From Ptiloglossa arizonensis (taxonomy: Eukaryota; Arthropoda; Insecta; Hymenoptera; Colletidae), in the NCBI RefSeq assembly GCF_051014685.1, contig NC_135049.1:30707531-30771530 (forward strand): DNA of 64,000 bases, in the 5' to 3' direction. Of this stretch, positions 13,301-28,300 are shown one piece after another; position 1 is the stretch's first letter; each line of letters starts with the position of its first letter. The position numbers and the translations under genes were made by a program. A model generated the notes under the pieces. The model worked only from the letters and a program-made list of their open reading frames with translations, was not told the DNA's origin and searched no databases.

Positions 13301-16300
13301 AACGTTCCTCGAGTGACGCACGGATACGTTTCCATCGTTCGTACGGAATCTCTCCGAGCTGGTCTTCCACGTACATCCGGTGTTGTTCCAATTCGTACTC
13401 GGTAGCGAAATTTTCGACGAATATTCGCTCACCCGTTGCGTGGAATTTCAGCGAGCTTGTATAGGATGTTCTTTTGTCGGTGGTACTCGTTCTGGGGATG
13501 AATTTAGCAGTCGAAAGCCATAAAGACGGTTTACGTAAACATATACGACCCATTTAATCTCCCTGAGTTATAGCCATTTCCGTCGAGCGGCGGAATTGTG
13601 TCTGCTTGTTTTCGCACGGAACGCGCGAACACGACCGGCATCGAAGATTCCAAGGGTGTCCCGCGAGCGTGTTCGCGATCCTCCTCGATACGTCTACGGA
13701 ACGTTTGAGCTCCGTTCGTCGTGTCATCGATACCTGGACACGGTTATCGAACCACCGTTGGCGGTACGTGATCGACGAGAAACACCGATCGCGAGATGTA
13801 TCGTCGAAACGGAGACAATGTTGTCCACGGTTCGTCGAGCGGTGACGAGCTTACGAAACGTCATGGAAATCGTTGGAAAAAGTGCGATCGAAAACGATCG
13901 AGTCATCGATACCAGGACGCGGTTATCGAACCATCGTTGATCGACGAGAAACACCGATCGCGAGAAGTATCGTCGAAACGGAAACAATGTTGTCCACGGT
14001 TCGTCGAGCGGTGACGAGCTGACGAAACGCCACGGAAATCGTTGGAAAAAGTGCGATCGAAACGGTCGAGCATCGTGTTCCTCGGTGGTTTCGCGAGACG
14101 AAGACTCTCGAGGACAGAGGGAGGACTCTCGATCCGATGGACGCTGACGATAATTGGCTCTTTAACCTCGAGGAGGACGATAAGTGTCGTGAACGGGGTC
14201 CGTTCAGTCGCGTGTTTTCCTCGTCGCGGACCAGCGGGAAAAACGCCGGGATAATTGAAGGGCGTGCGCAATAGGCGATCGGTAAATTACAGGGGAAACG
14301 AACGCGCGCCGATCGTTACGGCGATCGCGTTAATTGAAAAATAACCGTGCGCCTAGCGATCTTTTAATTTCGTCCTCGCCCGTGGAACGTTCGCCCGATG
14401 TTCCGGGTAATTGCGTAACGTGCTCGACCTTCTGAACGGTGTTCGATCGGTGGTTCGTTTCCTCGGGTATCGTTGATCGTTTCTTGACCGATCAACTTTC
14501 TATTAACCGAACGGAGACGTGAACCGTGATCGTGATTTTTTTTTCCTTGTACTTTTGTCTCGATCGCAGCCCCTGTTTATCGAAACGGAGAAAGATAGAC
14601 GAAATAGCGCAGAGAAGAAGAACGAATAAGAATTATTCCGAGATCGATCGTCTTTTCCTCGAGGAGTTTGTCGTTCCTCCTTTGAATGTGCTCGATTGGT
14701 CGCGATCGTGTTATTTTGTCGTCCGTGGCGACGTCGAGCGATTCGTTGGCGTTTTGTAACGTTACGCGAATACCTTGTACCGTTTCGCAACGATTGTGCT
14801 TTCTTTGTTGCCCGTGAGAGACAGGACCGGTCGCGGGAAAACGGCCATTCAGCGGGGACCGGTGAGATCATGCTCAAATTTCGGTCAGATTTTCGAGAAT
14901 CGTTGCCAACGAGGAATGGATGTCACCGATATCTCCCCCGGAACCGAAATAGAGCTCGACCGCGAAAGATGCGCTCGGGTGGATTGCCAGCTACCTCCGC
15001 TTCTGCATTCGAAATTTTCAAGGACTTGTTCAAGGTCCTCGAGGTCCCCGCAGGAGTCACGAAGACTCGCGGAGACTCGCGAGGTACTCGTTAACCGCGT
15101 TGATATCGTTCGTTCGATAACGAACAACTCGACGGGAACGAAAAATTCAAGAATCTCGTCTGTTCGCGTTCGTTTCGAAAATTGCGGAAGAGATCGTAGA
15201 GCCTCGTCGAGCTCGTCGATACTCGTACCGTTGTCACTTTTCCAATTCAAAACAGCTTTATTTTTAGACGCGCTGAAAGAATTTGATAACGTTATCGCGT
15301 TTTGTAACGGAGATAACAAATCACGGGAACGTTGCTCGTTGAACGTAGTTTCCCCGTTAATTGTCGTTTAATGTTTCTCGATGCGGACGAGCGACCTCGT
15401 TTCCATCGTTTTGAAAAAAGTGATAGCCGTTATCGAACGGATAAGCGACGAATGGAAGAAATTTCTCTTCCCGGAATTTTCTCCTCGACTTTTCATTCGA
15501 TTTTCGCGCGTCGATCTCTCTCGACTCGTTCACAAACAACCCCTACGGTACGAAATAAAATTTCTATATCGTTTCACGGTCCTGTGACTCTCATTCGATA
15601 ACTGTATCGCGAGATCCGGAGCATCCAGTCCTATAAACATTTTTTCGGCACGGTTTCTCTATAACGAGCTCTTTGAGGAGCTCGATAATGCTCGATCGAT
15701 CGCCTCGATTCCTTGTATATATTGCTACTGTTTATTGTATCCAACGTTGGGACTGCATTCGTTGCGGAGCGTACCAAGTCGCACGATCCATAGAGAGATG
15801 GTTAGTCAGTGGTGGGAGTAACTTCTCATCCGTCGTTAGATCGTCAGTTGATTGTCGTTAATGCACACGTGCACTTTGAATCGATAGCAACAAGGATTTG
15901 AAAACGCGTCAGGGCGTACGAATATTTGCTGTACAGCGCACGGGACAGAAATTTGGAAATCTCCGTTTAATTCAAACTTTTACGAATAACAATTCGTAGA
16001 TGAGACGTAAGAAACGTGTTTCTCGGTTCTCGAAAGAATCGATTACAAATCGGTATGCGAATCGAAAGCAAAGGAATGGAATTTGAATATAAATAGATAG
16101 ACATCTATTGGCGTTGTTTTTCTTTTTGCGTTCAAACGTACACGTATATGCGTGCAACTCGACCAAACGAAGTTACAGTCGTAGTTACAGTTATATATTA
16201 TATTGTTTTATTAACGACACGATCCTTTCGATTCGTATCGATGTTTGTTTACTCGGATCGCTCCCACCACCGCTAATTCGTGCGAGCCCGGCATCGCCTC

Positions 16301-19300
16301 GAACGTTTAAAAGTATCGTCATCGCGCGAGAAAATTCCTCCATTTTCCTCGAGGTTGCGATTGTTTTCGAGTGTATCGGTGTTGGTCGTTGCGCGTAACA
16401 AAAGAGAGTCGCAGGGTCGCGATATTGACGTTTGGCCGTGTAGATTATTTATAAATACATCGAGATGGCAACTCGCTAACAAACCCTCGTTAACAAAAGA
16501 AGCTGCCGCTATTGGCGCGGAGAATCGCCAGTGACAAATGCGTCTGCTGTTTCGCGACGACGAAATTCATCAACGGGTGCAGAATGTTGTACTCCATTGT
16601 CGTGGATCGTCTGGCACGAAATTTATCGAACGAACGGTTCCGAGTCGAAACGAAAAGTATCAAAGCGGCGAGATGCACCGGTGCGTTGTCGACGTAAGGA
16701 CAACGCAGCGGAACAGAAAATTCTTTTCAAATATCGAATCGACCGGTACATCACCGATCGGTGGGAAATCTCGTAGAAAGGTGTCTCGTTTCCTCCGGTA
16801 ACGTCTCGAAGACGTATTGCGCAACAATGACCGAGTGTTCAGAAATTCCGCGAACAATCCCCGCGGGCGTAGAACACGGACGACCGGTGGTGAACGTTGA
16901 TGCGACCACCGCTATTTCTGGTCGCGGAAAAAATAGAAACAGCGTCCACGGATTCTCGTCTAAAAATCCATCACGTGGCACCTGGTTGCATCGAGACGGT
17001 TTCGCGCTGGTCGTAACGGAATTAACCGTCGCGCCATTCGTCTAATCGCGTTCGAACGTGGCCGCAGCTCGGTTGTTCCGCGGCGTAACGACCACGATCG
17101 GGATCCGTCGCGTTCGTTACCTTATCGGAGAACACCGTGTGTATCTCGTTCTTATCTTATCCGAGTCGAGTACGCCTGTGTATAATTAACGATCGAGATC
17201 CGCGGAACGATCCTGCACGCTCGCAGCCGCACTCGATCCGTTGCCCGCGACTGGATCCCTCGTCGATCGACACCTCGCGATTCGTCGTCGAGACGAGCGA
17301 CGTCGTTCGTATTCGCCGCGCGAACGGACGGACCAGTGATTGCACTCGTGTCGAGATGAGTGCACCGTGGCCAGTGCATCGCGGCGTGATGCGGCGTAAG
17401 GTGTTCGATCGCGCGCGCAGGGTGAGTTATTCTCCGTTTTCGACAATTTTGCGACGAGAGCGCCACAGACAACGTGGATTTATTTCTTCATCGCTTCGGA
17501 AAGAAGCGCGCAGATTCTCGTTCAACGCATCTCGCGTCCGGTGGATCGTTCGGTCGGAACTCTCGATGGTTTCCAGAAGGGAGAAGAGGATTTCTTTTTT
17601 TCTTTTTTCTCGATAAACAAATACGAATACGAAAGAACGCAGAGATTGTTTTCCAAGTTTTCCGAGAACGCGGAGCCTCGGCGATTTTCGGTGAAATTTC
17701 CACTGTGTGTTCGTTAATTCAGGTGGTGCGCATCGAACGCGTTTCGGGGGAGTACACCACCGGGTCGATGCACCACACGGTGACGTTCGGTCGCGCGCAT
17801 CTCGCAAGCGATACGAACAGAAACGTAGAGGAATCTAAGCGATTTTTCCACGCTGCCCGAGGAGCAGGAGTGTTATGTATTTAATTTCGCGCGTTATCTT
17901 GCAACGACTCGAGGAAAAATATGCGGTCAGAGTGTACAGATGCGATGAGTTGTCGCGGAGAGATAAAGTTCATAAACGGTGAGTCAAAGAATGATTTCCA
18001 GGCGATTATCGACGATCGAGATAACGCGAGATTAAACGACGCACGAGTTACATTTAGAAAGAGTCCGCGCGAACGCATCACAGCCGATGCACCTGCGGGG
18101 GACGAAACGCGAAATATAGAAATAGTACTTTAATGCGGATCGATTCACCGTATCGTGATGCACGAATTGCGTATCTGTACCCGATGTACGAACGATTCGA
18201 AAGTGTACACGCTGTGAAACGTGTACATCGGTTACAGGATTGCATAAACGAATACACATGCCGATGTTATACGTCCATGAATAATTATGCGCGTTTTACC
18301 ATACGACATCGACAACTCGGTTTCGTTTTACGGGATAACAGTATTCTTCACGGTACGCTTCGTTGCTTACTGTTTTGCATTTGTTGCAATCGGTGCATAT
18401 TTATCGAATCGACACGGACTCGATTAACCCCGCGAGTCTCGCCGACGGTTATAAATGTTTATACCAGGGGTTCGCGAACTTTCGGTACGTCGTGTCGTAC
18501 AAACAAGCCGGACAAATTTACGCGTGTCGATGAAACACGATCGATAATTTCATCCGAAAAAGCCTATAGACGATTCAACGCGTACGGACGTTCGATGTAC
18601 ACGGTCGATAGACGCAACTATGGAATTCTGCACGTGACACGGTCTACGCGTTCGAATCTCAGCGTCGACTGTGTAAATTTCTGCACGATACACGTGACTC
18701 GCTACCACGCTCGCAACGTAGTACTATAGAACGTAGTACTACGCGCGAACAATTCTGAAAGACGACAGATCGATCGGTAACAATCGTCGCTACGTATTTT
18801 CATTCTCCTCCGTTGGGCCAGCGACTCGAAAGTCGCTGACGTAAACGAGCGTAGGAATATCTGAAAGTCGACGGCGACGAGTACATACATTTAAATTTGT
18901 CGGATTTATTTACTCGCGGCGGCGGTCGTGTCTCACCGAAATACGAGGCTCGTTCGCGCGCGCTCGCCACCATTCCAAGAATAAAACAAAAATTCGCCAT
19001 CCGGCGGTTCTGGAAGCTGACCGAGCCGCGTCCCGTGACTTTAATCGCCGCGAAAACGCTGCCGTCGACCGCCGAGATCGTTTCAGGAAATTCGTGTTTC
19101 GTGCGCTCGGGAGCGAAATATTTTTTTTAGATCTTTAAATATAATCCTCCGTGGGAGAATGATGCGTACCGCACCGCGACCTATCGTTCCTTTTCAATAT
19201 TTTATCGCCACCTCCCCGTCCACAGGCGTGGACTCGGAAGCGAATAAATAAATTACGACCCGGTTACAGATACAAAGATCGGAGAGCAGAGTATATCCGT

Positions 19301-22300
19301 CTATACGCATCGGCTGCGCTCGACCCTCGAACAACTCTCCCGCTCCTAAAAATAAATAAAATGCAGTTCGAATTCGGTACGTGCCTATAGCACGACCCGA
19401 TTTAAAATTCAAGCTACGCGACGTCACGAAATTCTTGCCAGGAGGGGTGATTACGGATGTGCCAATCGTACGTTCTACGATACCTCGCTCACACCGTCGC
19501 TTCTACGAAAAAAAAGTACCGCGAAACTCGTTGGAAATTAAATTTCCAAGCACTCGTGTGCCCCGCGAATTTTCCACACAGTCGACGATAACCGAGATAT
19601 CGATCCTGGACTTCGTTTTTTCAAAATCCACTCCGTACGTTTGAAAACGCTTGAAACGCTTTGAAAACGCGTGTGTCGAGTCAATTTTTCCGTTCCCCGT
19701 GCATCGAACAATTCGTGATTAATTATTCCGTACGGAACAACGATTCGAAACTGCACCCTCGAGACTCGTCTACCCTTATCGGCGTTAACCGCTCGATATT
19801 GGACGCTGCGCAATTTTTCGCGACTTGGAACGCAGTTCCGCGATCGAATCGCGGTCCAAAGTCCGCCTCGCGATAACGCGTACGATCTGCGAGGCCACGT
19901 GGCGGCCGAGAAACGGAGGGAGAAGCGCAAGGTGGTCGCTAAGAAGAGACGAGGAGCATCGCGCACGAGTACGGTAGACCGGGGGTCCCCGCGTCCTGGT
20001 TCGCCATCTGTCGCGTAACGTGGTGGAAAAGAACACCCGTTATTTCGCCCCGCTTCGTCGCAGGCTGTTCGAGTCGGGCTGCATTCGCGGCAAGTGGCGA
20101 GAACGCAGAGATGAAAGGGGAGTCAAGGCCGACGGAACACGCGAAGAAGGGGAAACGTAAAGACTTCACCTGACCACCCTGCCGGGTATACCTGGGTATA
20201 ACCGAGTCAGTTTCAAGTCGTTCGCCGCGCGGAAAAGTGAAAGTGGAGTGTTCAAATTCGCCCGCGATATTGTGTTTTTTACGGATTGTTTCGGTTGCCG
20301 AGAAATCGGGTAAGTAAACATTTATATTCCAAGAAACGATCGATCGCATCGCGCGCAGAACTTGAATTATTGTAAATTATTCGTTCGATCGTACGGTTAC
20401 CTGCATTGAAAATTATTGCACGAATAGGTACAAGTTCACGTCGAAATGGAGATAAGACCCGGTCCCGGTACTGCAAACGAGGATACAATCACCAATACCA
20501 ATGAAGGTAGTGTGCATACGTATATTTACTTGATATTTCTGCATTTGGAATTTTGAGAAGGAGAACGTTTTTAATTAATATTTATCGTAGAATTATACGA
20601 GCTCCTTGAGCATTTCTATTCAGAATTTTAACGATCGATATTTGATCAACAGGTACGGGAACAGATACGGACAGCAGTACGAGCAGCACGGGTCCACCGC
20701 CTAAGAAAAAAATGTACAGGAAACAGAAGTTCACCGATGCGTGGCTGAGCGATCCCTTGCTGGGAAGCTGGTTGGAAAAATGTGAGAGCAACCCTTTCCA
20801 AGCGAAATGTCGCGTTTGTAGCCAGGTGTTGAAAGCCGGGAAAATGGAATTGTTAAGGCACAGCAGTACGATTAAACACCGCAGTAACGTGAGTGGAAAC
20901 GGAAATAACGGGTTAAGGGTTAACGAAACAAACGGAAATCGGACGCGTGCCTTCGATCGACGCATCCCGACTGCGAGGGTGAAAGCTCGAAAAGAAGACG
21001 ACACCGAAGAAAAGAAAAATTGAAAGCAACAGTGCGAAATGTTTCAACCGGAACGATAATCGAAAGGGCAATAAACATATTACGAAAGAAAGTTTTTTTT
21101 TCCCCTGTATTACTAGACGAAACTACCGATTGATCCGTCACTGACGACACTCGCGGATTATATTTAGAGAAATACGTCAGAAGCCAACCGAAGAGGTCGT
21201 ACCGCGCAGCTTTCGACAGGCCAGACTGTTATGAAACTCTGTCGCGAAAAGTCGATCCGCGAATCTTTTCCCATCGATTCGCGTACAAACGCCGAACGTC
21301 GCGCATCCAACTTCGACAGTGACTCTCTACCTCTTTGGACGAAAGATATGTTCAAAGTACGTGTCCAAGTTCCGTTTCGGTGAGCTCTTCCATCGATTTT
21401 TCCCGATCGGTGAGATTGTTCAGTTTCCGAGGAGTTCGACGAGCGAAACCTGCTCCTAGTGATCGATACGAATTATAGAATTTTCCGTGTTCGATAATTT
21501 CTAAATTAGCGTTCGAACGAAAGGTGCAAGAATTGTTCTCGAAGCAACAGTATTGTTTTAGATACCGGTTGCATCGGAGAACTCCGCGAGATGGTTGTTT
21601 ACGTTCCCCGTCCAATTACGATGTATATTTATAGGTATAATTTATACGAGAATACCTTGTGAAATTAATCGTCCACGATTGATCGAACGGTGAAAAGATT
21701 AATGGAGATTCGATGAGATCGCAGAAGTGTTTTGATTAATTGGGATTCGCACGTGCTTAAGCGGCCACACCGTCGAACGATAAAACTGTGCGTGTAGCGG
21801 GCACAGTGGGACGATTGTGAGCCGCATTGCGATCGTATCGGTGCTTCTGCTACCGAGAATTAGCATCGTTAGCTAACACGCCATAAGTGGACCTTCAATG
21901 GTCCGCTAATTCCCTGCAACGCGTGCTGAATATCGAACGTTCTTCCCCCATAGAATGTTTTGCCACTCGCGTCGAGGACTTTGTCGAATGTTTCTGGAGC
22001 CTCGATCGATTCGATGGCCACTCGGTCCTAGAGCGAACTCGGAATCGTATTCTCGCTTCGTTTTTCCCCGTACACTTCGAATCATCGTTCACAGGTGGAC
22101 GATCCTACGTGTTCTCGTTTCCCTTCACGCGTTCCGAAGTATTTTACGCGTATCTTTGTATATCGTCGCGAAGTGTGCGTAGTTCGTGTCGTTAAAAATC
22201 ACTTATCGCGATTCCACGAAGTGTTTTCGAATCCGAGATCGTTCGATCGTTCCCTTAATATGATTTTTGAAATTCAATAATGTAAATTTCCGTGGACATC

Positions 22301-25300
22301 GTTCGAGCGAGAGAATTTAAATGCCTCGTATCTTTAAAACATTTATACGTAGCACAGGACTCGGCTTAACGCAAAAAAAAGAAGCATAAAGATTACTTTA
22401 CGCAATCGTACGACGTCGCAAAAAATATTGATAAATGGTTTTGTTTGTTTACTTTTTTTCGGTCGCCGCAGGAGCAAAGAAGCCTGAAAGCTGGCGATCT
22501 CTCGCACCAGGAAAGCAACAACATGGCTGCGTCCACCATGAAGCTGCAGAGCGATTCCTTCAGTTCGGAGAAGGTGAAAAAAGAAATATAATTACTGGAA
22601 TTTAAATTGTAAATATTGAACGCGTACGGGGTCACGTTCCTCGGGCCGTGTCGCGCGATAAAAAGAAGTTGTAAATTGGAATTTTCATTGCGCATCAAAT
22701 TACAAAGAAAATTATAATACCTTTCTCGATAATCTCGGCGCGCGTCGAACAAAACAAGAAAGAGAGAGCCTTCGGGCAAACCCGGAGAGAGTTAAAAAAC
22801 AAATTGGTCGCGTTTCGATCGCGCGTTGCTTCGACAATAACCAAATACATTATCAATATTTCTCCCGAGTGTGTTCCTCCACCGTTTACGTTTACGAACG
22901 GATAAATCTTGTCGAAGGCGCGTACTCGAATATTTATTTTTCGAATATCGCAAATAAACGCGTAACCGCGTACACGTATCTTCCAAACATTCGAAACCGG
23001 TCTACGCACGCGGCGAAACCAACACGGGCAGTCGATAGACGATAAAAAGGAACGCTAATGTTTCCCCCGTGGTTGTTCGAGCTCGGTTTCCTGGTACCGA
23101 TCCACGAGGATCCTCGCTAGAAGCGGATTGTCAATTAAAATCTGTTCGTTTTGGCCAGCCCCCAAGGAATTCGTTTTACTCGCCGCGGGCCACAAATCAT
23201 CGCGTTTGGTGGTGTCTGTAGCCGTTTGGCGCGTGACGTAGGCCACGGTCGCATTTATACGCAGCGTGTAACGAGCGCTCTATCGCTCTCGAGCTGAAAA
23301 GTGGGATCCACGGATTTAAACGGTGGTCGAAGTCGTCACGACGTTCAGTCTTCCCCGCTTTCTCGAGCCAGGCGCGCGTGTCTCGTCCTCTATCGAGAAA
23401 AACGAGAGTGTGAGAGAGAGAACGACGGCGGTACGCTATGACCACGAGGAAGTGGAGCCTCGACTCTAAAATGGTAACACCTGTTTCGTGGATTCCACTG
23501 CCCGCTCCGAGCCCGTCTACGCGTCCAACCTGACCGAGGGACGTTGTTTCGCGTCGCGAGATCATTGTGGTTTCGTTCAATTATCGAGTCCAGGGACGAG
23601 GATTCGCGACGGTGCGTTCCTCCGCGAGCGATCTTTTTTTCGTTACCGGACGCGATTCTCGCAACGTTTACGCGGCGATACAGAAATAATGTTTACATTA
23701 ACACGAACGACCGGACGTGACATAGACGCGTGATAACTCTCTCCGGGGTGGTCCTCGAGCTCGGAGGCTTCGTTTCTCGGTTCAGTGCCAAGCCCGGTTT
23801 CCTCCTTTCGAGCTGCGTTGTTACACCCAAGATTAATAGTTCCGTCCGTTAGCTTCCAAGTACAGCGCGACAAGTTTAACAAGAAGCTCGTGGTGAGCGA
23901 CGAGAACGAGCGATTAGACTGTTTGTTTACGAAGGACGAAATTTTTCTACCTCGAGGAGGGTTCGAAAACGTGCAAAGTACGAGCTCGTCGAACGCTACC
24001 TTCGAAGTCCTCTCTGTCTCGATTCTACCCTCGAAGCTTTTACCGAGAGAACCAAGTTCGAGTGGAAAAGTTTTTACTTTGATCTCTTACGAGACGATTT
24101 TACTAGTCGAGTTTACAGAGTCGAATCCCCAATATTTTGATCGACCTAGACTCGTGGTGGTAACCTGAGCGTGTTCTATCTTTCAGAAAGCAATGGCGGC
24201 GCAACAACAGCGGCAGACGGTCACCTCGACCGGTATCTTCAACCACGAAAAGCACATGGCGTCCAGCTCTCAGTCGAGCATCACGATAGCCTCGAAGGGC
24301 GTGACGTCGAAGTCGTCGATGATCACCGCGGCGAACGCGGTGAATCAATTGATGAACGGCATGAGGCCAGCCGAGGACGAGTTGCTCTCGTTGCCCTTGG
24401 ACGATCTGGACCTCCTCTGCTCGAAATCGAATCCGCAGGACGTGGAGCGAGCGATCACCAAATACTGCAGCTTCCTGGACAGCTTCGTGGAGCGTCTGAA
24501 GGCGAACGACGGGAAAAACGACAAGGCTCCGTTGCTTCTGAACAGAGTGAACGAGATAATCAGGAAAGCCTGGGCGGTACCTACCCATGGCCACGAGGTG
24601 GGCTACACGTTGTGCAACACACTGAGAACGAGAGGCGGTCTGGACCTGTTGATGTCGAATTGCGTGGCCAGCGACGACAAGCTTCAGTTCTCGTCGGCCA
24701 GGTTACTGGAACAATGCCTCACCACGGAGAACAGGGCTCACGTGGTGGAACACGGTTTGGAGAAGGTGGTGAACGTCGCCTGCGTCTGCACGAAGAACGC
24801 AAACTCGGTGGACCACTCGAGAGTCGGCACAGGTATCCTGGAGCACCTGTTCAAGCACAGCGAAGGCACATGCAGCGACGTGATCAGGCTAGGTGGGTTG
24901 GACGCGGTCCTGTTCGAATGCAGAAAGAACGACGTGGAAACGTTGAGACACTGCGCGGGCGCTCTGGCCAATTTATCGTTGTACGGTGGTGCCGAGAACC
25001 AGGAGGCGATGATCAAACGGAAGGTACCGATGTGGTTGTTCCCGTTGGCCTTCCACAACGACGACAACATCAAGTACTACGCCTGCCTGGCGATCGCGGT
25101 CCTGGTCGCCAACAAGGAGATCGAGGCGGCCGTGTTGAAGTCCGGTACCCTGGACCTGGTCGAGCCGTTCGTCACCTCTCACAATCCCTACGAGTTCGCC
25201 AAGTCGAATCTGGCGCATGCCCACGGTCAGAGCAAGAACTGGCTGGAGAGGTTGGTGCCGGTGTTGAGCTCGAAGAGGGAGGAGGCCAGGAACCTGGCGG

Positions 25301-28300
25301 CGTTCCACTTCTGCATGGAGGCAGGCATCAAGAAACAACAGGGAAATACGGAGATCTTCCGAGCGATCGGTGCCATCGAACCGTTGAAGAAGGTGGCCAG
25401 TTGTCCGAACGCGATCGCCTCGAAGTACGCGGTGCAGGCACTGCGACTGATCGGGGAGGAGATCCCGCACAAGCTCAGTCAACAGGTGCCCCTGTGGTCG
25501 ACCGAAGACGTCAGAGAATGGGTGAAACAGATAGGGTTCGCCGAGTGCGCCCAGAACTTCGTCGAGAGCAGAGTCGACGGTGACCTGCTGCTTCAGCTCA
25601 CGGAAGAGAATCTCAAAGAGGACATCGGGCTGACGAACGGCATCAGGCGGCGACGGTTCACCAGAGAGCTACAGAACCTGAAGAAGATGGCCGATTACAG
25701 CAGCAAGGACACGGGGAACCTGAACAGTTTTCTGCAATCGATAGGACAGGAGTTCTCCATCTACACGTACAGTATGCTCAACGCCGGCGTTGACAAGGAC
25801 TCGATCAGAAATCTCTCCGAGGATCAGCTTCTGACCGAGTGCGGGATCACGAACAGCATACACCGGTTGAGGATACTGGACGCCATCAAGAACATGCAGC
25901 ACAACCAACTGCTGGGCTCCTGCGAGGACGAATCGCCCGACAAGTCGTTGGACGTGTTCGTTAGTTACCGAAGATCCAATGGGTCCCAATTGGCGAGTTT
26001 ACTGAAGGTACATTTACAGCTGCGAGGATTCTCCGTGTTCATCGACGTCGAGAGGCTGGAAGCTGGCAAGTTCGACAACAATCTACTGCAGAGCATCAGG
26101 CAAGCTAAACACTTCCTCCTTGTGCTCACGCCCAAGGCTTTGGAAAGGTGTATACAGGACAGCGAGTGCAAAGACTGGGTTCATAGGGTGAGTCGATGAT
26201 CTCTCTGTTGTAAAACTCGGCACAATTGTTCGAGGCGTTCGCTATTCTTCGTCGATCGAGCACCGTGTACAACGTCGATTATGTTTGCAGGAAATTGTGG
26301 CAGCTCTACAGTCGCAGTGTAACATAATTCCCATCTTAGACAATTTCCAATGGCCAGATCCCGAGGAGCTTCCTGAAGATATGCGAGCAGTCTGCCATTT
26401 TAACGGTGTACGATGGATTCACGACTACCAAGATGCCTGCGTAGACAAGGTTGAAAGGTAGGTTTCCCGAAATCTCGTGTTGTCGGTCATGGTAGAATTA
26501 ATTTTGCGACTTTCCGATCCGTAGGTTTATGCGAGGCGAAATACCAGTCAGAGCAGAAATGTCTGGTGGTATTCCAAGAAGTATCGCGACCAAGGACGTG
26601 ACACAACCAAATACACCGGGTAGCACGAACATCCGACAACCGCCAAACTACCAACGTATGCACAGCAATGACAGCAGGGGCAGCGATAAAGATTCGACAG
26701 GTGGACGAGATTGACTAGAGGGCCCGCCCACAGCCATACCGAGCAGGTAATATTTTTTATTTGCAACGCAACAGCGCGTTTACGATTAATCGAATTACTA
26801 AAGTTTGGGGCGTAACGTTTAACGCAATATTTTTGTTTCCATGCAGCCAGGATTAACAATCGCGATAAGACAATCACGACTAGGTCAGTTCGTGAAATCA
26901 GTTTTATATCCGTGTTTAATTGGTGTCAGTTCTTCTATGATCGGATCAAAATCAACCTAGCTGTTCAGGACCATTTCTTTCACCGTAAATCACAGCAGGG
27001 ACGAGTCCTGTTTTGAACTTGCCTCGTCGATAGGAGACTGCAGAAATATAGAGGCAGAATAGCCGAGCGTGTACAGCGGGGATAATTCCTCGGTGGAATT
27101 GAACGGGCAGTTGATTTTGGTTCCGACTATAGACACAGTGTCTTCTCAAATCGTCTTCCATGTTCTGCTTATTCGTTGTTATCATTGTATGGTACGATTT
27201 CCGGTGTAAGAAAGTTCGATTGGATAAGATTGATTTTCTAGTACGGTTACGCACAGAAATCTTACCATACATAGTCGATCCGTGTTACAATTTTTGCTTC
27301 GAAATGCAAGCATGAGAGGTCCAATCGTGTCCATCCCCTCTGTTTTGAAATTGTAAAATTGGGTACAAGGACTGCATGGTTGGTGAATGTAATTGTGAAC
27401 AAATAATCGTATCGTGTTTATCGGTAAACACGGACAGAGTTGATCAATTGTGTTCAAATTGCAGGCTTAGAAAATCGTCGAGTCCGTCCCGTTGGTTAAT
27501 GGGTCTACCACCCACGTCTCCGCGATTGAAGTTCACCCACACGCACCCTGGAGGAAGTCCAGTGCCGCGAAGGCCTCCGCGCCATCCTCCCTCTCCATCC
27601 ACAAGATCTCGTTCGTTAGAGCTGTTGGACCAAGATGAAAAGAAATCAATTTCCCCGGTCAGAGAATCGGAACCACAAACGAGACCGAGGTCCAGAAGCT
27701 TGGACGGCTTACTAGACGAAGATGGTATAGTACCAGACATGAAGACTGAAGAATCGCCTAAGCAAAGTAGCGAGAGCGAGATCAACGTTAAAGAGTCCCT
27801 CGATGCTCTGGACAGACTCGCTCGCTCGAAAGCCGATGACGATTTTGTCCAAGTTGAGTTGGAAAGGACAGGGAGCAAAGTTATAAAAGGACCAATCGGT
27901 AATGTTCACTCTGAAAGTTCAAGCCGGGAGGACAGTTCCCCGATAAAGTCGAACGAAGATCAGAATCCAACACCAGTTCCTAGACAGCGAACGAAAACAC
28001 CTGTTGCAGATGCGAAATCGGAACCGGTTGTTAATGTTGTACAGCGAGACGAGACGCGAAAATCCTTGACCTTCGAAGAGTCTAGTGACAAAGAAGAAAA
28101 TAGTCCACCCGCGCGACCACCGAAACCTATTCGATTCGTCAGCGTGGATGGACACCTGTCGACCGTGAACTCGAACGTAGAGGATGAAAAGGAGGATTCA
28201 CAGACGAGCTCGGAGAAGATCGATCCTTGCGATAGTAGCGCAGAGTTGAAGGAGCGGCTGGTGGCCACGGGAAACGATAAGTCGACGCTGCTCAAAGCGA

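Noticed and set aside
14775..15371. 198-codon ORF with a 144-codon ORF on the other strand
   Set aside because: Both strands are equally open and neither resembles a protein family; it lies in a SARM intron.
18640..18680. GTTCGAATCTC resembling a tRNA B box
   Set aside because: No matching A box, anticodon arm or acceptor stem could be found at the right distance.
23860..23893. Possible extra SARM exon reading [11 protein letters not shown] before a GTGAGC
   Set aside because: No acceptor in the required phase 0 precedes it.
24171..25583. 470-codon open frame overlapping the SARM core exon in another frame
   Set aside because: It is a by-product of GC-ending codons in the true frame; its product is Gly/Arg/Glu-rich with no domain, while the overlapping frame is clearly SARM.
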